From positions 186,001 to 250,000 of the forward strand of contig JACLAT010000045.1 of the NCBI GenBank assembly GCA_018105865.1: 64,000 nt of DNA. The letters are read 5' to 3'. This DNA comes from Metaphire vulgaris (lineage: Eukaryota; Annelida; Clitellata; Crassiclitellata; Megascolecidae). The number at the start of each line of letters is the position of its first letter. The stretch's first letter is position 1. The notes beneath the pieces are model-generated. The model ran no database searches and was not told the origin of the DNA. It was given only the letters and a program-made list of their open reading frames with translations. Below, in pieces: positions 55,976 through 64,000 of the stretch. The position numbers and the translations under genes are program-made.

Positions 55976-56475
55976 GATTTTGTCTATTAGATGTTTGTCT
56001 ATTAGATTCGATTAATGTTTATTAGATGTTCAATGTTTAGTAGATTAGTGATATATTTGAAACCTATTCCTACGATTTCTCTTGTGTGTAGGCCTAATTT
56101 AATTGTGGGTAAAAGTGGATATGCAAATTGTTCTATTAAGATGCTGATCGAGCGAACATAATGATGAAAGGGGCAAGTGACGATGAAGTGGCAGCTGTCA
56201 TAAAGAATTGGCTGAGGACATCTGGTGATCGCAGTGGTTGTCCTGGTGTTCGTGCACAGATTGGAGTGAAGCGGCCACATACTGAGTCAACAGACGATAG
56301 CATTGTAAATGAACATGACGATGACTCGATCTCAATAAATTTCCTTCATATGCCGTTCTGTTGACCATGCAAGTTTATGTTGTAGATTTCATCAGGAGTT
56401 CAATAAAAGAACGTTTCTGGCATAATGTTAAAACAGCAGTTGCATTCGATATGTCTTAAACACGATACATTGTGC

Positions 56476-56793
56476 CAGGGATATTTCTAGGATTGTGAAT
56501 TGGGGGTGTCGAACTCAAATTGGGGTGGTGTCCGGAGCTAATTAGTATGCATTTTGTATGCATACCATTGTGACATTACCAAATTTTGGGGTGTCGACCT
56601 CAAATTAGGGGTGTTAGGGGTGTAAAAATATCCTGAATGCAGGGATATTTTTGCCCTAACACCCCAATTTGAGGTCGACACCTCCCAAATTTGGTAATGT
56701 GACAATGGTATGCATACAAATGCATACTAATTAGCTCCGGACAACCCCATTTGAGGTCGACACCCCAAATTCACAATCCTAGAAATATCCCTG
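56476..56793. mobile_element. Foldback hAT-type MITE
   Basis: The ~150-bp arms are near-perfect inverted copies (CAGGGATATTTCTAGGATTG and its reverse). Flanks CATTGTGC (56468-56475) and CATTGCGC (56798-56805) match at 7 of 8. It is nested in the right subterminal region of the 54088-57004 element. A deleted relative is at 61876-61959. Confidence 0.88.
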
Positions 56794-57086
56794 CCTGCAT
56801 TGCGCCGACATCGGGGCGCTGAGCGGTGCTCATCGGCCTACGTCTTTTTGATGTCGGGCCGATGTCGGGACATAGGCCAGACATCAAAAGACGTAGGGCC
56901 GATGAGCAACCGCTCAGCGGCCCGATGTCGGCACAATGTATGAAATCAGATCAGTTTTGCGTATGTGTTGCCGACGTTGACCCGACGTGTGCTGGTTATC
57001 TGGGCATAATTTCTGACCCACTTCAAAGAAACGTCTAACTTAATTTGAGCTAAAACCTAATACAAAAGTTGCAGCAGCCTTCTTAC

Positions 57087-57357
57087 CTCCATTTCCACGA
57101 ATCCAATTGACAACATGAATCTGGCCAGACTCTCGAAGAGCGTCTAAAAACTCTTCCAGTTGACCTCTTTTAATGATAATCTGAAGAAGCATTTTATTTT
57201 TATCAGACGTTGACTGTTGAGCATCAATGATCTCCTTTTCATCGAGACTTATTAAGTGACGGTTCAGTAATTTAGTCAGAAGTCCGAATTTCGAATCCAT
57301 AATTTCTTGCAATTTCTCCCTTTGAGTGTCCATTATTGAGTGAAAGCTCTGTGACGT
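57087..57357 (-). CDS. CARD domain exon (first)
   Basis: 271 bp from the acceptor TTTTCAG| to GGAG|GTAAGAAG, phase 0 in and phase 1 out. It reads TSQSFHSIMDTQREKLQEIM, DSKFGLLTKLLNRHLISLDE, KEIIDAQQSTSDKNKMLLQI, IIKRGQLEEFLDALRESGQI and HVVNWIRGNG. This is a clear CARD: H-L-I-S-L-D-E-K-E-I-I, then S-D-K-N-K-M-L-L, then F-L-D-A-L-R-E-S-G-Q-x-H-V-V. It is the best match in the window. Together with the exons at 53444, 45553 and 38973 it implies a multi-CARD adaptor or receptor. Confidence 0.88.
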
Positions 57358-57364
57358 CTGAAAA

Positions 57365-57820
57365 CAAATTAGCTTCAGCTGTAAAACTACAGTGTATATT
57401 ATAAAACGTCTGACGTCCCAATATGGACCAAAGTTCAGATGTTGAATGAAAAAAGAAAGCTCTGTACATAACCTGAAAAATCTTCTTAAACCAGTGCATG
57501 CATTTGGATTTGCAGTAAAGGATACTGCATGAATATTGAACAATTCTATAAAATTGGACAACGGATACCTGCCATCTCAGATGGACGAGGTTTTATCTCA
57601 GCTCAAAAAGGACACGACAGACACCCGTGCGCTGCTAATGCTCCCTTTGTGAAAATCAAGTAATTTATTTTTCATACGAATGTGGGTCTGTGCATTTCAC
57701 TATAGGCCTGGCTTTGAAGTAGCTATCTTAGGCAGATGGGAGGCTAAGTCGAATACTACCGATACGCAATATATCCAATTCTGAAATATCTGTAGGGCAG
57801 TAGCCAACACTGGATGGTTG
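57365..57820. other. Intron, no gene seen
   Basis: No supported feature before the CTAT repeats. Confidence 0.4.
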
Positions 57821-57825
57821 AGAAT

Positions 57826-58008
<183 letters not shown>

Positions 58009-58179
58009 CGGCGATCAAAGAAGGGGCAGATATATTTCAGGCACAAAAAACCTGGACAAGAACAATCGAGAAAGACCTATCCCCACACAACTTTGGCCTT
58101 GCCACGGCATGGAAGCGGGCGCAGGACAGAGAGTTATGGCACCGGACTCTGGAAACAGCAACGCTCCACTAGTAGGCAT

Positions 58180-58243
58180 GCTAAGAAGAAGAAGAAGAAG
58201 AAGAAGAAGAAAAAGAAGAAGAAAAAGAAGAAGAAGAAGAAGA
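58180..58243. repeat. AAG microsatellite
   Basis: About 60 bp of AAG units with AAA interruptions; poly-Lys/Arg frames are artefacts. Confidence 0.92.
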
Positions 58244-58249
58244 GTCTAC

Positions 58250-58943
58250 TGTCAGCAAGTGATGAAGAGTTACTGGTATCCGTTCAAAATTGACCCTTTT
58301 CTATGATGAGTTATCCGAAGATGAGCTTATAAAGGAAATACCAAGGCTGGGAAGGCACCTAAAGGCTAATATTGATCTTCATAAAGCCAAAGACTGTTCA
58401 GTGTTTGATGTTTTGAAAATCATAGTTGAATGGGGACTTCTCAGAATCGCTCCCAATGCTCTCACTAAGCCTTCAATTATTCCTCACGATCTGGGTGTCC
58501 GTGACTTCATGCGAGAGGAGCCTTTCAAGCGTAAAACTCAAAGAACTATTTGCGATCCACTATGGGATAGTCAAGGTTTTCTGGTCTGGCTCTAATTATC
58601 AATTGAAGGTCATAGGGTGAAAGTTATTGATTTTGACGATGTAATTTGTCAGGTTTTCAACTCTGAAGACCCGGAAAGAAAAATTTTAAATAAAGGTTCA
58701 GTTTAGAATGACAATAGCTCAAGGTTGCTACATTTCGGAAAAAACTGCTACCTAAAATTGTATTGTTTTATTTGTGTTATTTCTTGTGAAACTTATAACT
58801 TTTGGACTTATCTTACAAATTTCACTATAATCGATTCTATAAGGCCTAGTAAAGGAAGATTTGGAAGAGGTTAATGGTGGAAGTCTGGAGAGGAGACAAC
58901 GAGTTTACCGCACTGGTTGACACCAACCCTAGCGACGCCACTG
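58250..58943 (+). mobile_element. hAT transposon 3' remnant
   Basis: Encodes, with a frameshift at about 58425, [33 protein letters not shown], then LQLFLTIWVSVTSCERSLSS (the dimerisation signature) and, from about 58617, KVIDFDDVICQVFNSED. The segment ends CCCTAGCGACGCCACTG at 58943, a typical hAT right terminus. The left end was not found; the microsatellites at 57826-58243 obscure it. Confidence 0.75.
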
Positions 58944-59075
58944 GTATGATCATATGGATAAATATAAATAAGAGTGAATAAGCGTTCATCGATTCCGATG
59001 AATCAAACCAAGATTTCTGACTAAAATCGTATGGTTGCAGCAAAAGATAAATCTTGTGTTCTCATCATTGGTAGA

Positions 59076-59347
59076 CAGCGGCTTCTATCCCTCTTGCAGC
59101 CTCTTCCCCCCATATTACAACCCCCCCAAATTACAAATTTCCTCTGTTAAATTGCTCCCTTGTAGACTTAGTATTATATTCAGCTTTTTATCCTTTGTGT
59201 TAGGCATAGCTATCATTGATTACGTCACGGTCAGTGTGATTTTAAATCAATATCAGTCTCGGTTCAGTTTAGATTAGTAGCAAAATATTGCCCCCAATTT
59301 TTTTCGGGCGCAGCTGCGCCCGCCTTAAATAGGGATAGAAGCCCCTG
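59076..59347. mobile_element. hAT-type MITE copy B with exact 8-bp duplication
   Basis: Ends are CAGCGGCTTCTATCCC and GGGATAGAAGCCCCTG. TTGGTAGA is duplicated exactly at 59068-59075 and 59348-59355. It is the uninterrupted relative of copy A at 6047-6580, in opposite orientation. Confidence 0.93.
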
Positions 59348-59545
59348 TTGGTAGATAGGTCTATTTAGTGTTTTATCCAGACTCTAGACCTGTGGGGGAA
59401 TTGAATTTGCTGGAGAGGAAAGGACATAGATCAAAGCAAAAAAATTGTGTCAGTGTTGAAATTTGAGTGGGGGATTTAGAGGTTTGGGGAAATCTCCCTG
59501 ACAGCTCCGCTTAAAACACTGGACCAATTGGGAGATGCATATTGA

Positions 59546-59546
<1 letters not shown>

Positions 59547-59586
<40 letters not shown>
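59547..59586. repeat. AT microsatellite
   Basis: 40 bp of AT units close to the donor of the next minus-strand exon. Confidence 0.9.
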
Positions 59587-59590
<4 letters not shown>

Positions 59591-59625
59591 ATGAGTCAAT
59601 TCAAAATTCAAAGAAAGTTTCTTAC

Positions 59626-59720
59626 CCCCATTTCGCTCAATTGAGAAACATGAACTTGAACAATGTGCTGGCAAGCTTCAATGTACAGCTTCAATTCTTC
59701 TATACATTGTTTTAGGTCGA
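59626..59720 (-). CDS. Helical exon upstream of the CARD exons
   Basis: 95 bp between a TTTCATTTCAG| acceptor and a GGGG|GTAAG donor. It reads VDLKQCIEELKLYIEACQHI then VQVHVSQLSEMG, an amphipathic helix, possibly the end of another death-fold domain or a coiled coil. It enters in phase 1 and leaves in phase 0, matching the first CARD exon. The gene's start must lie further upstream, either in 59721-64000 undetected or beyond the window. Confidence 0.55.
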
Positions 59721-60099
59721 CTGAAATGAAATATTTAGACATTTAATATCAAAAGTTACAAATTTCTTTTCATCATTGTGTCAAAAGAATTAAGTTTACC
59801 CTATTTCCTCAAAATTCTGGTTAAATGATGCCTTTCCTTAAGAATTATCGAATACTCTACAAAACAAAAAGAAGTTCGTGTTGCATTGTTTTCATTCTAT
59901 TGAGATAAAAGCTGTCGTACACAATATACGAGTATAATAACAATTATTCGAAATTGATCGGTGTCAGAGAGAAATTCATTTGTACATATCACTTAGTTCT
60001 GGCTGTATGAAAGACTTAACTCAATCAGTGGACTTGTTGTGGCCATTTAAGAATGTCGTTAAAAGCATGTCCAATCGATGATTGCAAATAAAAAAAGAT

Positions 60100-61015
60100 A
60101 AGCAAGGCCGGGGGAAGAAGTGGGGCTAAAAATAAGTACACACAGAAAACTAAAGCAATGGTCACGGGGAACAAGAAAGAGAAAGTTAATCTAAAACTAA
60201 AGAAGGAAATAATAGGACAAGTACCAAAATTCGTATACCTAGAATCAGTACTGACAGAAGATGGCCTAAGTGAAGAAGACATAATAAGTAAAGTAAAGTA
60301 AGTAAAGTAAAATCTCGTGGATTTCTATAGCGCCTTGGAAAGCAGCACAACAGTAGCTGCTTATTCTTAGGCGCTCAGCCTCTCTTAAAATAGCTATAGG
60401 AAAGGTGTGGGATCAGCCAGGCAATAGTCAATATCCGAAGGGCAGTGAGGCTATTAGTAAGGAGAATTGGACTAACAAGTGCAGCATTTGAAAAGCTTCA
60501 GAATATATGGAAAGACAAACAATATCACTGAAAACAAAACTAAAGCTATATAATACACTGATAAATCCAATACTATTATATGGATCAGAATGCTGGACCA
60601 TAAAAAAAAGAAAGACGAAAGAAGATTAATGACTGCAGAAATGAACTGGTTAAGAGGAATAGCATGAGTCAGCAGAAGACAAAGAATAAGAAATGAATGA
60701 TCAGAGAAAAGACCGAGAAAAAAGAAACGATACTTGAAGCAATACAGAAACGAAGACTGAACTAGTATGGTGATGTTGAAAGAATGAAAGAAGAAAGAAT
60801 ATCAAAGAAAGCATTATGCAACTTTTCTGAAGGGAAAAGGAGAAAAGTAAGACCAAGAAAAACATGGATAGAAAACTTAAAAGAGGATGCAGAAGAAATG
60901 CAAATGAACTTCATCCAATTGACCAGAGCAGCGAGAGAGAGACAGAAGTGGAAGGAACTCATTCAGACCCATCGTCTATCTCAATAGGGAAAGACGGAAG
61001 AAAAGAAAGAAGAAG
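60100..61015 (+). mobile_element. RTE-like LINE fragment, split by a LINE tail
   Basis: Reads PKFVYLESVLTEDGLSEEDI (60225-60284) before, and AFEKLQNIWKDKQ (near 60488) after, the insertion at 60290-60455. It ends with FSEGKRRKVRPRKTWIENLK and RERQKWKELIQTHRLSQ (stop at 60987). Multiple stops occur. Same class as 49418-50350. Confidence 0.82.
60290..60455 (-). mobile_element. Inverted short LINE 3' end
   Basis: AAGTAAAATCTCGTGGATTT onward is the reverse complement of the 3' end of the 1735-6044 LINE family. It interrupts the RTE-like fragment. This is the third short copy in the window. Confidence 0.88.
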
Positions 61016-61127
61016 AACTAAATGGCGTCCACTTTTATAGCTCACTCTAATTGGATTATTGTAATTTATAGAATTGAAAGCATTTATGTTATAAACACAA
61101 TGACTCAGATGGCGTAGTTCATTATTT

Positions 61128-61247
61128 CGACCACTTAAAGTTTATGATTCGTAACATGGCGCCAGTATTCGTCAACATCACCTCGAAGCTCCTGGAGAAA
61201 AGTATGTGCATTCCTTACAATCTTTCTGAAAGACCCACGGTCACCCA
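61128..61247 (-). pseudogene. Unrecognised coding-like fragment
   Basis: The minus strand is open and protein-like: GDRGSFRKIVRNAHTFLQEL then RGDVDEYWRHVTNHKL, then a stop at about 61131. Across the hAT insertion, the sequence at 62640-62700 may continue it (LEPRTIVWSDRW). I cannot assign a family; a DNA transposon transposase is possible. Confidence 0.35.
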
Positions 61248-61311
61248 TCCACCCACAGGGGCGGATTAAGATTGATAATGCAATAAATGACAATCAAGAA
61301 ACTACTTATAC

Positions 61312-61671
61312 CAGTGGTTCCCAACGGGGGGCGTACGCCCCACCTGGGGGCAATTTCATTATTTAGGGGGGCAATTGGGCAATTTCAATGTTTACAATTT
61401 TTAGAACAGGATAATTAAAATGACGCTTGTTAAAGAACTTATGGAATATAGATTCACAGAAGAAGCTTCCATTACTAACAGAGTAACGTATATTAATGCA
61501 ATTCAGTTCTGTTTTGCATGTTTTGTATCTGTCGTTGCTGTTTTTCACATCTTTCATGTTATTCTGATAATACAATTTCTGTTATTGCTTCTGTACATGT
61601 GTAACGGGGGGACATAAGGATTTTAAAACGACGTTGGTGGGGCATGGCCTAAAAAAGGTTGGGAACCACTG
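61312..61671. mobile_element. hAT-type MITE (CAGTGGTTCCCAAC)
   Basis: Ends CAGTGGTTCCCAAC and GTTGGGAACCACTG are perfect inverted repeats. ACTTATAC is duplicated exactly at 61304-61311 and 61672-61679. The frame inside is not meaningful. Confidence 0.95.
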
Positions 61672-61754
61672 ACTTATACTGAACAAAAACTATATATCGA
61701 AGTAAATCACGTGAAAGGCATTCATATATAATGTTTTATCACATGTTTAAAAGA

Positions 61755-62000
61755 ACTGTTTTCTTGATTTACGAAGGGCGAAATCATTGATGACGTCCTC
61801 GAAGTCTAGCTCGCGAAGTTTTTCACTCTCGATGCAGAGAAGGTTGAGTGAGGACAATTAGTCCTCGGTCATAGTCAGGAATATTTCTAGGATTGTGAAT
61901 TTGGAGGCGTGTCGACCTCAAATTGGGGAGGGGGTTAGGGTGGTGTAAAAATATTCCTGGTCATAGTGGTTCACAGTTCGTTATTTATTCGCTTGAGGAA
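61755..62000 (-). pseudogene. hAT transposase C-terminal remnant
   Basis: Reading on the minus strand across the nested MITE gives TTMTED, a stop, then LSSLNLLCIESEKLRELDFE and DVINDFALRKSRKQ. This resembles the end of hAT proteins (T-M-x-x-D-R-L-x-x-L ... D-F-x-D-V-I-x-x-F-A-x-x-K-x-R-K). Confidence 0.7.
61876..61959. mobile_element. 84-bp MITE
   Basis: Ends CAGGAATATTT and AAATATTCCTG; GTCATAGT is duplicated exactly at 61868-61875 and 61960-61967. The sequence (CTAGGATTGTGAATT, GTGTCGACCTCAAATTGGGG) is a deleted version of the MITE at 56476-56793. Confidence 0.93.
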
Positions 62001-62639
62001 GTTGAGGTAAGAGAAAGATCTATCCCCTGAGGTGTTGGTAACCATCAGGATTAGAAATATGCGAAGAATGACTAAATTATGACTTCCATGTTTGGGAAGA
62101 CGCTCTGAACACCATCCTCTGTGATGATGGTGTAGAGGTCTTGGTGAGTAATATTAAGATTTTCCTCATTATCTGAGTTTCTGGATTTTAGGTTTTTCTC
62201 TCTTCTCATTGCCACTTTAAAACGAACGCTTCATGTCGTGTTAATGTCTTAAATAGCTAGACAGTCTACATTGGAGTAACGCTGACTTGCCTGTGGCTGC
62301 CAGTGTGTGTTCACGTGTGTGTGCGTACGGGCCTGCATGCTACAGGCATACTGACAGCCTGTTACACTCGTTGCTGGCTAAGGCTGTGAACTGTGGCCTG
62401 TCGACAGGCCGACGTGTAATAACGCTCACACGCAAACACATTCAATACCACGATCATGAATCATGATATGGTATTTCGTATTTGCTACTGCTCGACTTAG
62501 ATGTCTGTTTAACCTTTACAAAGATTTAGTTGCCTGTACACAGTTTAGGACCCTGGAGACTGGAGGCCCCTGACCGGCGGAGGCCCTAAGCAACTGCTTA
62601 CGTTGCTTATATTATGGTAAACCCGCCCCTGCCCACCCA

Positions 62640-64000
62640 CCTGTCAGACCAGACGATGGTTCGTGGCTCTAGCCGAAGGGCATTGGAAATCACTGGACAA
62701 ATGGAATACCAATAATTGGCTCAGAGTGTCCACTGGGCGTCACGAAATCAATTAATTAAATGGACGGTCTCCTGCTCCCTAATGCCTACACTGTACACAA
62801 TGGACGACCGTTCGCCGTCGCTACCGATAGGGAGGTTAAGAAAAGACGCAGAAACCCCAAAAGATGCCTTACGGAGACTGGTATCGCTAGCAAAAGCCGC
62901 TTTTGCGGCTTTACGGGGCGACAGGGTTAACTGTTATCGTAGCTGGGGCGGTCATAACTGGGGCGGTCATAACTGGGGCGGTCATAGCTGGGGCGGTCAT
63001 AACTGGGGCGGTCATAGTGTAACGAAATCCCACTTTTGGGACCAAATATGTTACGACACAGCAGTCGAGCTAACTCCACCTATGACCTATCAATTATGTA
63101 GCAAACCGCGGCTTTGATTATTCTCTCTAAGTGCCTTCTCCGATCTTCCAGTTTTCCGCTACTGCCAGCATACACTCGCCATTTCTTGCCACTTCAGTAG
63201 TGCAGTAGGATACTTTCACCCAGATATCACATCCAATCACTACTAGAAACCGTGCTATTCCTAAGGCACGTCGCAGGGTCCCTAGCTTTGTGGCTAGGAT
63301 GGTTTGACTTCTTGGTCCCCTTGTACTCTCAATTCTTTTAGCACCCTTCTTTTATCTCCTTGCACCCTTCCTGATTCTAATGCACTCTTTATATCCTTCT
63401 CAGTGCTATCCGTTCCAACCTCACACCTCTCTGAAGTGTCTATCTCCAATACTCACGTAGAACGCGTCGCAGAGATTTTACTTTTGACGGGCACAACTCT
63501 GCCATTGGGTCCTGCTTTCGCAGTAGATCAGCTATTCCGTATAAAGGAATCGCTTATGCTAACTCATAGTCCATCAAAGCTTACCCTGATGACTATCCGC
63601 CCACCGGTTCACTCTCTAGAGACTCACTCTCACGTGTGCTCACTGTTACGTGTGCTCACTCCCTTTTTGTCTCTATCAACTAATGCCTTACTTAAGCCCT
63701 TTGGAACTCTCTTAATGGTAGTGTGCCCAAGTTACATCTCTAATACTTTTGTAATACCTATAATACTTGCCATCACTTATTGAATAGCTTAGGGCTTACT
63801 TATTGACGCATTATTAACACTTAACTACTCTAAGAATATCAATTATTTGTCGTTATTTATTGTTTATATTTATTTGTTAATATCTTTATTTCAATTATCT
63901 ACTAACATCAGCGCCCTATACCGAATGACTCTAAACTACTTGCAGTAACGCCTCTAACCTTAAGTATCCCTCTTTACACATAAAAAGAGGTAGATTACAT
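62640..64000. other. Right flank, no assigned gene
   Basis: Apart from the 15-bp minisatellite at 62936-63018, the only long frame (63304-63783, plus, 160 codons) is Ser/Leu/Pro-rich with no recognised domain. No exon with convincing splice sites was found on the minus strand, so the start of the CARD gene is not located here. Confidence 0.4.
62936..63018. repeat. 15-bp minisatellite
   Basis: About five and a half copies of CTGGGGCGGTCATAA, some with G for A at one position. Translated on the plus strand it gives a WGGHN repeat, but no gene context supports coding. Confidence 0.9.

Larger units (their letters stand above)
54088..57004 (+). mobile_element. TIR DNA transposon with DUF4806-like remnant
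   Basis: Left end CCCAGATAACCAGCGTACGT and right end, reversed, CCCAGATAACCAGCACACGT are inverted termini, followed by CGGGCCAACGT / CGGGTCAACGT. AT lies close outside both ends, so an AT duplication is possible but the exact junction is off by one or two bases. Subterminal GCCGATGTCGGG palindromes occur at both sides. It holds a broken DUF4806-like protein, a ~160-bp tandem duplication (54600-54960), a LINE 3' piece (about 54490-54600) and a nested MITE (56476-56793). Confidence 0.82.
61256..62631 (-). mobile_element. hAT relic carrying two nested MITEs
   Basis: Ends are CAGGGGCGGATTAAG and GTAAACCCGCCCCTG. Flanks TCCACCCA (61248-61255) and CCCACCCA (62632-62639) match at 7 of 8. The minus strand retains a hAT C-terminus. 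Two MITEs with exact 8-bp duplications lie inside (61312-61671 and 61876-61959). The simplest history is hAT insertion, internal deletion, then the MITEs. Confidence 0.85.

Noticed and set aside
63304..63783. 160-codon plus-strand frame
   Set aside because: No domain, biased composition and no supporting context; left unassigned in the right flank.

Overview
The window is animal nuclear DNA. It is AT-rich and dense in introns, microsatellites and transposable elements. It has no operons, ribosome binding sites or prokaryotic gene packing. The best guess is a marine invertebrate deuterostome, possibly an echinoderm. The reasons are TTAGGG-type telomere-like repeats, a recurrent AGGCCTA word at 16 or more places, CR1/L2-like LINEs with a 2A-like NPGP motif, and foldback elements built of ~15-bp tandem repeats with 8-bp target duplications, which recall the sea urchin TU elements. 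The species cannot be named from sequence alone.

The main host content lies on the minus strand. Nine exon-like segments between 59720 and 29980 each have a plausible 3' splice site, a 5' splice site and an open frame, and their phases fit end to end. In order they encode a short helical segment (59720-59626), a CARD (57357-57087), a second CARD-like domain (53444-53139), a possible TRADD-like N-terminal domain (51633-51265), two more CARD-like domains (45553-45266 and 38973-38686), and three linker or coiled-coil segments (37383-37190, 34382-34253, 30023-29980). Further along the same strand, 17727-14300 encodes ankyrin-type repeats, broken by a stop, frameshifts and an inverted duplication. 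Then 13708-12353 encodes an intact Mab21/cGAS-like nucleotidyltransferase (cGLR) with all three catalytic acids. The phase at the start of the ankyrin block (0) matches the end of the last linker exon (0). A single multi-CARD/ankyrin/cGLR gene, coupling nucleic-acid sensing to death-fold signalling, is therefore a testable hypothesis. Two adjacent immune genes is the conservative reading. A decayed second copy of the ankyrin segment at 11160-11760 suggests a tandem family.

The introns and flanks are filled with mobile elements, many with exact target-site duplications. They include a 4.4-kb hAT transposon (40238-44663, duplication AATAGGAC) that carries a LINE insertion and sits inside an older TIR element (39111-45158); a 3.9-kb Helitron (24975-28864) holding a G-rich minisatellite in two opposite orientations; a decayed 2.26-kb TIR transposon (19444-21698); a DUF4806-type TIR transposon (54088-57004); and a nested hAT relic (61256-62631). 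There are also three foldback elements (30512-31264, 34748-35441, 38111-38664), a Tc1/mariner deletion derivative (31713-32430), numerous hAT-type MITEs, a near-complete but broken CR1/L2-like LINE (about 1735-6045), and many 5'-truncated LINE copies on both strands. Almost all transposon coding regions are disrupted. Only the cGLR frame and the CARD-type exons look intact.
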